This document shows, one piece after another, positions 57,384 to 64,000 of a stretch of DNA of 64,000 nucleotides. The stretch covers positions 451,001 through 515,000 of the forward strand of contig CAJNDS010001369.1 of assembly GCA_905221605.1 (NCBI GenBank). Reading direction: 5' to 3'. The DNA comes from Symbiodinium natans. Lineage: Eukaryota > Sar > Dinophyceae > Suessiales > Symbiodiniaceae. The stretch's first letter is position 1, and every line of letters starts with the position of its first letter. Position numbers and translations under genes: made by a program. The notes beneath the pieces are model-generated. The model worked only from the letters and a program-made list of their open reading frames with translations, was not told where the DNA came from and ran no database searches.

Positions 57384-60300
57384 GCAAACTTCCATGCTAA
57401 CCAGGGGTGATATACAATTGATGCGTGGCCTGCGTGCCTGTGCGTGCCACCAAGAGGCTCCTAATGAATGCCAATCTGAATCGTATTGGTGCTCCTAGGC
57501 TGGCATGGCCAACGTTGGCGACGCTGTGTTCGGCTACTTGTTTGTGATCTGCAGGGGAGGGGAGGGTGCTGCAGCAGGGATTGGTTGAGGTGTTGCGAAA
57601 TGGGTCTGGGAGCCTAGTCCTTCAAAGTCGCCAGACAATGGCAGAGCACCACTGCGCGTTGATGACCTATCCTGGACATTGATCCCGACCTAACTGCCCC
57701 CTGCAATCCCCCCACCTCTCAGGCCCCACCGCTGCCCACACGAATTAAGTGTCAATTGTACATTGCTGCATAAGGAAGAACTGCTGATCGCTGCTGCCAA
57801 ACGACATGCTCCAAGCATCAATGTCCGATGGGCATGACCGCCGCAGCATCCAGAAGCAGAGCACGTTTGGCACCGTTTGGTGGTTTAGTGAGATTGGTTG
57901 AAACTAAAACATGTTGAAGGGAGGCAAAGTACACTTTGGCATGGGCCAATCTATTGAGTCGCGATGCGTGCGGCGCTTGTTTTGGGTCAACGCCCCCGTT
58001 TAGGCGACTGCTGAGAACTGAGAAGCGCAAAACTCTCGTCACTTTTAAACTTTTGGCCTTAGATCGCGGTCGTGCTCCTGTAAGTAACGTTTGGCATGTG
58101 CCGTCCTCGTCGTCGTCGTACGCCGACATGTGATGCTTCGAGTTTTGCCTTATATGCGAATCGGTGCGCTCAAGGAATTGCAAGCTTTCCGGCATCAGAC
58201 GGCCTGTGCTGCGAGCCGAAAGGTCAGGAGCTGAATCATGGTGACATGCAATTCATGTAAGCCTCGATCTAAACGAGAGGCCCAAGACTCTTGGTGCTCA
58301 CAGCAGGCACAGCACAGCCCGACCCTTCGAGGCTGCGAAGAATTCCGAAAGCTCAAAAAGCTAGGAAAGGACGCGACATGCAATTCACTGTCGAAGGACT
58401 GTGGGAAGGGAGTAGTTTGCTGCAGAGTGTCTGACTGAGGTGTAAAGCATGCAGCCTGCGCAGGACGAGGCGGCATGCACCTCCAGCTATACAAGCTATC
58501 CTTTGTCCGGCAAGAGCGCATCGATGACCTCCTGGGTCAAAGCCTCAGAAGAGTTGGTCTCCTCAGTTGCTGTGTCATCAGTGTCATCAATGCGCTGCAT
58601 GCATTGTGCCGCGCTGAAGGTCAAATGCACATACGACAAAGAATCGCTCCTCTGTCGCCTAGACGACAAAGGCGGCAACGAACTGAAGGGATGCGCCGAC
58701 TGAGTTTCCAGACCAAGACACGCCGTGCAGCGAGCACGATGCAAAAAAATAGTCAGCCATGGCATGTACATAATTACTCGGGCAATCCCAAAACGAGACT
58801 CGAAAAGAGCGTATTGGGCAAGACAGGCCACAGCTAGACAGATTTGTTCGCGAACTACTGTGAGCTGAGGAGGGGACGATGTCTCCGAGACGGCTTGAGA
58901 AAGCTGGCTGTCTACGAAACCTCCTGGTTGAGGAACATGCAGTGCCCCTGGCATGAAGGCAATGACGACATTATCAGTATCCACCTTGAGCGCCATCGCA
59001 CAAGTTCTGCTTGCACTTGTACATGACATGCTTGGAAGCACACCTTCACAGGGCAGGAGACTCTGGTCAGGGAAAGGGAGACCCCTTTCCCCCGTGACTC
59101 GTGGAACAACTGCACAACAGTATCTGTGTCTGATATGTGGGCTTCCTTCGTTGCTGCACAGCGATTGTTCCTAAACGAAACTATGCTCTGCGACTCTGAG
59201 TACAGCCAATGTCAGTCAAGCATGTTCGCCAAAAGCGTCGCAGGTACGACCTCGAAGGAGCTGCAAAGGACGGCACCGATACAGAGTTTGGAACAGGGGC
59301 TTGTAATGGCCTTCGGCAGGTTTTTGGGGCTGTTTAACGCCTCAGATCAGAATGCGTGTTTGCAGCTGTCTCCACGTTCATGCCCAGAGTCTGCGGTCTT
59401 TTCGCATGCTGTGACTGGACCTTTTATGTACGCTTTATATTGTTTGAAGGTTTCAAATTTCGAGTTCAATGGGCCAGCTCCGCCGGCTCCTGTTGCCTTG
59501 AGCATGCAGGCCGCAGAGGACTGTGATGCCGTCAGTGCACTCAGCCGATGCCACCCTGCAGTGAGAGAGAGTCTTACGCACAGAAGCAGGGAAGGAGGAA
59601 GGTAGAGAGAGCAGGAGGGTGAGGAACACAAGAGGGGTTGGTGTTTCACCGTTTCTGACCGAGAAGGTCCTGGAAGTTAAGGGCGACATGGTGACACCAC
59701 ACAGGTGGACTAAGCAGCACCATGTTGTGTATCACTGTTGGGTACCAGACCTCCGGAGTGCACAAGCTGCGCAAAAGCTTGCCCCTTATGCCCAACATAA
59801 GGAAAGAGGGTGAGATCGAAAGAGAGGAGACAATGTTTCCGACACCCTTTCCTCGCCTTTTCTGGGTGCTTTCTTCTAGGACCAGTGACTTTCTAGATTG
59901 ATTCCTATATTATTTTGTGGCCCGGGTCGGGGGGGAGGGGCGGGAGGGGGGAAACAATACAGAACCAATGATGCTACCCAAGAGCTTGGGCCAGGGAATT
60001 TCGGGTGAGCTGCTTCTCCGCAAAGCAACTGTCGTCTTGGCCCATGTCTTTAAGTTTTGTGCCACACTACGTAGGCTTGTTCCGCGCCGCCCTCAGAAGT
60101 AGTGGATGGACTTTTCGATGTGGACCCCTCTTGTTTGGGGTCATGGGTCGTTTAGGCCAGACCCTCATTCCAATTCAAGAACCAATACAGAAATGAGGGA
60201 TTTCTTTATTGATTCTACATTGATATCGTCCCTCGGGTCCGCCGATTCACAGTCACCGACCCGAGACCGGGTGCCATTCGGTGCGGCCGGGAGAGTTCAC

Positions 60301-60650
60301 TTTCCGCTAGCAGCCGCTGGCATTGGGAACACTTGTCCGGGTCCACATTCGTTTCAGCAGTGGTGGCGGCCCCGAATACAGGAGAGGCGGACCTGCTTGG
60401 GGTGGTTCGCCCCCCCCCACGAAAGAAACGAAGAGAGAAGATGTTCTCTCTGCCCACTGAGAAGAAGAAGCGGAAGAGCGGGAAAAGGCTCTCTAGAGCT
60501 GCCTTTTGTGAAAGATGATGCTGCATGTGCACCGGGAAGTCAGGCGGCTTCGGCCGGAACTCGGAACTACGCTGACATGCCTTCGAGTGCGGTTGGAAAA
60601 CTTGGTGGGCCGTGAATGATCTCATGCTGAGAATCCTGCGCCTCTCGCTC
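57384..60650. other. Mostly unassigned stretch
   Basis: Frames at 58449-58703 and 59126-59605 are open but without motif. A G-rich run lies at 59924-59950. TCG-rich GTCGTCGTCG sits near 58106. Confidence 0.35.
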
Positions 60651-60654
60651 TTGT

Positions 60655-61764
60655 CACACCAGAGGGCACAACTTCAGAAGAGGGACGCCATGTACTCTCG
60701 CAGCACACTACGCAAACACGCGGTCCTGGACAAGAGACTCGGAGACTCTCTGGCCTGCGTGGGCCTCCAAACTCTGAGTGTGGTCGAGGGCACCAGACCG
60801 AAAGAGTTTAGAGGCCTCTGCCGATAGGCAGGAGAAGAGAGCCTTCGCACGTGACGGCACTCTGCTGGGAATCTTGAGGTCAAGGAGCTGCAGGACTTCA
60901 TTGAGAAATCGGTGAAGGAGGCGCACCAGAACTGGGCTCAGTTTATTGCTCCTTGTTCTCTTGTTGGCGATTTCTTCAAGGTTGGCCCAGCCGGACAGCC
61001 CGCAAGCCCGCTAGTGGCCTTCGCCTCAGCCGGAAAGAAGACGGCTTTCTCGAAGAGCGACTCTTGGTTGGGGACGGCATGGTTTCGGTTCGATTCACAG
61101 CCCATTTGAACTCTAGACTCTGACGGTTGCCAGAGCTGAGTGTGTGTTGCAGATGCGCCTTCACACGCAGAACCTCGAAATAATGAAGTTACATGCGGCG
61201 TTGCTCTTGCCAAATCTGGCAGTATTGGCTGCAAAAGCTTCGAGGCCTTGCCGTTTTTCCAGCTGGGCAAGGCTCGCGAGCCGCTTGAAACTCAGCAGGG
61301 AGGAGGCCTTTGGTTGCGGGGATGCCCGGGAGAAGGTCCGGGGGCCCTTGAGTATTGAGCAGCCTCGTTTCCACCAAGCATGATTAAGCATGCATATGGT
61401 GTGATTCACCTCAGGCGAAAGCCAACACCCGAGCTGCAACAGCTGGCGCAGGCGAAAGCCACCATGCCTAGCACGCCGTGACACTGGCTGACGCAAGTAC
61501 TTGTGGAACTGACCAGAATGAGAGCAGGTGCAGCAGCACATCCGGCAGCTGATGGACGAAATGAGCCCCGTGATTACTTCTCTTCTGGAAGGACAGAAAA
61601 GCCTTTTCAAAAGCATGCTGCCGCTTCGTCTCCTGTCGCCTCCCCAGGATCTGCGGAGGAGCAAGCCGCAGCCCAAGCAGCCTAAGCACCGGACGCGTGC
61701 ACAACACAATTCACTCGTGGGCATGTGGCGGTTTCAGCAACAACTTGAAATCAATGTCCTATGA
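60655..61764 (+). CDS. Coiled-coil protein exons, partial
   Basis: Four helical patches: about 60662-60790 (RAQLQKRDAMYSRSTLRKH, then VLDKRLGDSLA and LQTLSVVEG), 60881-60945 after CTTGAG (VKELQDFIEKSVKEAHQNW), about 61414-61470 (TPELQQLAQAKATM) and 61528-61764 after GAGCAG (VQQHIRQLMDEMSPVITSLL, then GQKSLFKSML) with a basic tail and a stop ending at 61764. BAR-like helices are possible but no signature is present. Start and junctions are not resolved. Confidence 0.5.
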
Positions 61765-62355
61765 ACTTACACAAAGGCGCTCACTCTGTTCACCTATAAC
61801 CGTCTTCACAGGCAAACCTTAACTGTCAAGGGTCTTTTCACGCCAGAAATAGCAATATTGTACGAACGACACGTGCTTTTATTAGCTTCGTTCCAATATT
61901 TTTAATACTGGAGTGGCAGGACAGGCAGTTGGGGTCCCGAGGGTGGGTTCTCTATGACAGGTCTGTAGTACTGGAACTAAACTAGGATGATACGGGTGAA
62001 CAAGATGAAGGGTGCGGGCGGTTAGACCGAGATATGCTTGAGTTAGGGTCTCGAGGGCGGATTCATGGGCAAGACTGGCAGGTGGGATGGATTCCATGGT
62101 CTTTTCATCTCCTCGTCGGAGTTATCAGGTAACCAGAAGCTCAAACATGGACAATCAATCCGCATTTGCAAAAACTAAGGCTGAAAGCCTCAGCCGGCAC
62201 GTCACTGAGTGGCGGCCACGCGCGGCATTCTGCCAGGCGGCGGATGGGCACAAGGATAACGCAGTGTCACATGACATGGGTTGCTGTAGATGTGTTTTTG
62301 GATTTTTTTTTTGGGTGGGGGGGGGGGGGCGCGCGCCTGCTCGTGCCTGGTGGCC
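61765..62355. other. Gene-free stretch
   Basis: Contains a T-run followed by a G-run and GCGCGCGC at 62301-62336. No exon recognised. Confidence 0.4.
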
Positions 62356-62840
62356 CAGCACACACGGCCTTTTCAATTTCAACCCCAGGCTAACCTCAAC
62401 TGTGAAGCGGGCGGCCCTCACAACTTTTCCAGTCCAGGCCAGCTGCAAGATGTTCAGGCTCAGGCCAAACACAAGTTTGGACTGCTGGCCGGCACAACTT
62501 TTTCAACTTCAGGCCAGACTGAAAGCTTGTGCGGACCAGCCTGCGCAGCTTTTCAACCCCCAGCCAGCCTCAAATTATTTTGGTGTGGCCGTTTTTTGCT
62601 CAAAGCTGGTGATCCGCATGACTTTTCAGCTCCAAGCCAGACTCAAATTGTTTTGCTCCCACACAGGTTTTCAGCTTTGGACAGCCTCAAGTTTGCTGCA
62701 TCAATGGCAGCTCTTCTGCCCTTTCCAACCCCAGGCCAATCTCAAACTTTATGTGGGGTGCTGGCCCACTCAGCTTTTCACCAGACCAGCTGGCCCGCGC
62801 AGCATTTCAGCACCAGGCCAACCACAAATTTCTCATAGGT
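62356..62840 (+). repeat. Degenerate tandem repeat, CACAACTTTTCAACCCCAGG type
   Basis: About eight units of 45-75 bp share GGCC(G/C)GCACAACTTTTCA, then CCAGGCCAG(A/C)CTCAAA. Unit starts lie near 62358, 62412, 62487, 62540, 62610, 62700, 62762 and 62793. Two overlapping frames stay open across it (264 and 182 codons), which follows from the lack of stops in the unit. Neither has a recognisable fold. Confidence 0.7.
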
Positions 62841-64000
62841 TGCAGCTGCCATGCAATGCGCGCATGTTGATTGCGCAGTGAGAGTATCTACCTGCAGCGC
62901 TGAAGGCCTGGAAGCAATTGAGGTTTGCAAAAATCACCCGCCTCCCCACCTGACAAAATCGGGGTGGTCCGGACAATTGCCCTGGTGCAAAGGCAGCCCG
63001 GCGCAGCACGCTGCGCGCAGCGTATTGCAGCGTAGGTACGAGCGACCGCTTTCGCTTGCTTTGGCGCGTGTAAGCGATACTTGTCGCACCGCTTGTTCGG
63101 CACCAACCTCGAATGTCGGCTTTCAGCCCCAAGGCAACCCCCAGGCTTCTGACCCCTTAGGGCTGCTTCAAGCCTGAAAACTTGGTCGTGCGACAAGCGG
63201 CACAAGAAGGACAAGCCATTCATATTCTACCCTCCATTTCATCTAGCAGACAGCGGCAGCCGTCCATAAGACGTGGTGGTAATTGAGAACGGTAGTTGAT
63301 CGACAGCAGCAGCTTCTTGAGGCTTATAGGAATTGCAATGCTTCTATTCCAGGTCCTCCGGTCGGCCGTTTTGCGGGACGATCCGCAGGGAACAGAGCTG
63401 GACGGCCGCATTCCCAAACATACTGCCATAGTGGACTCTGCGCTCGCTGTGTCATTTGGGCATCCCGCAGTGCGTGGACAACGGGCAAAAGGTGTTTCGA
63501 CATGCTCTGAGGTGCAGCGGGGAAGAATCTCAGCCCTGCAGCTTTCGAGGCGTCCGAAGTCCAGAGCCAGTCATGCACACGGTGCAAAACTGCGTTCTTT
63601 GTGGCCAGGCACTTGCACTGTGTGTCAAAGCTGCGCTGGATTCTTCTGATGAGCAGAATGATGCCTGGCCTCTACCTCAGCAGCTTCTTTATTCGCAGTT
63701 TAGGTTTGCAGGCACTGCCACTGCCTTTCAGCTTTTCATTGCCTTCTCAGGTGCGGTCGCGACTTGATGGTCGGCGACTCAAATGCCAACGAGTAGGCCA
63801 GCGCTTCAGCGGTTTTTCTCTTCAGGTCTTGGCCCAGCTCTTCCGAACTGACAGCGAAGACGGAAAGCAGGCTCCGGGCTTAGCTATGGCGCTGTTACCA
63901 AAAGCTCTCAAGCTCCGCCTCACGCATATGAGCCACATGCCTCGACAATCCAGGTGTCCTTGCTGTCGCGCGTTTACAATCACGCGCTGTGGAACAAGGC
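62841..64000. other. Unassigned right end
   Basis: A frame from 63296 to 63649 and short helical words (VVDRQQQLLEAYRN near 63285) suggest possible exons, but no family or junction is evident. The sequence runs off the window. Confidence 0.3.

Noticed and set aside
58590-58680. C-x2-C-x6-C-x8-C resembling half of a Zn2Cys6 finger
   Set aside because: The second C-x2-C-x6-C half is missing, and such fingers are essentially fungal.

Overview
This window looks like nuclear DNA of a dinoflagellate, most likely a Symbiodiniaceae-type alga. That is inferred from style, not from a database hit. There are no bacterial operons or Shine-Dalgarno starts and no tRNA or rRNA genes that I can see. Coding sequence lies in short plus-strand exons that join only if introns begin with GC, GA or GT and end in AG, usually followed by G. 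The protein families also fit: cyclic-nucleotide-type channels with odd pores, CC-x3-C-x4-C repeats, and ubiquitin-like tandem proteins. All genes I can support are on the + strand.

Layout. 1-11 kb: scattered coiled-coil exons, partly duplicated, mixed with dispersed repeats and an inverted-repeat element (7452-8337). 12.2-12.9 kb: an array of TTCGAGCCGGCTCGAA-type palindromes. 15.3 kb: a lone PDZ-like exon. 17.55-21.14 and 22.87-25.52 kb: two tandem paralogous ion-channel genes, reconstructed exon by exon with closed reading frames (734 and 658 aa). 27.06-28.26 kb: an unidentified multi-exon gene. 29.73-32.65 kb: an RNA-binding gene with two KH domains and a Gly-Lys-Glu-rich tail. 35.17-36.64 kb: an intronless 489-aa protein with four ubiquitin-like repeats. 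37-45 kb: mainly repeats and unassigned sequence. 45.83-48.9 kb: an F-BAR gene whose intron holds a large trinucleotide array. 50.1-51.03 kb: leucine-rich-repeat exons. 55.75-57.4 kb: six Cys-rich repeat units on separate exons. 60.66-61.76 kb: another coiled-coil gene. 62.36-62.84 kb: a degenerate tandem repeat.

The strongest observation is the channel pair. The two neighbours align almost without gaps, yet none of their eleven introns (nine and two) share a position. In ten of the eleven, the intron's first two bases are repeated at the start of the next exon. Both pores lack the GYG potassium filter and both C-terminal domains look unable to bind a nucleotide. The genes do not form one pathway: membrane signalling (channels), RNA binding (KH), membrane curvature (F-BAR) and scaffold or repeat proteins lie side by side in the same direction, as is common in dinoflagellate chromosomes.
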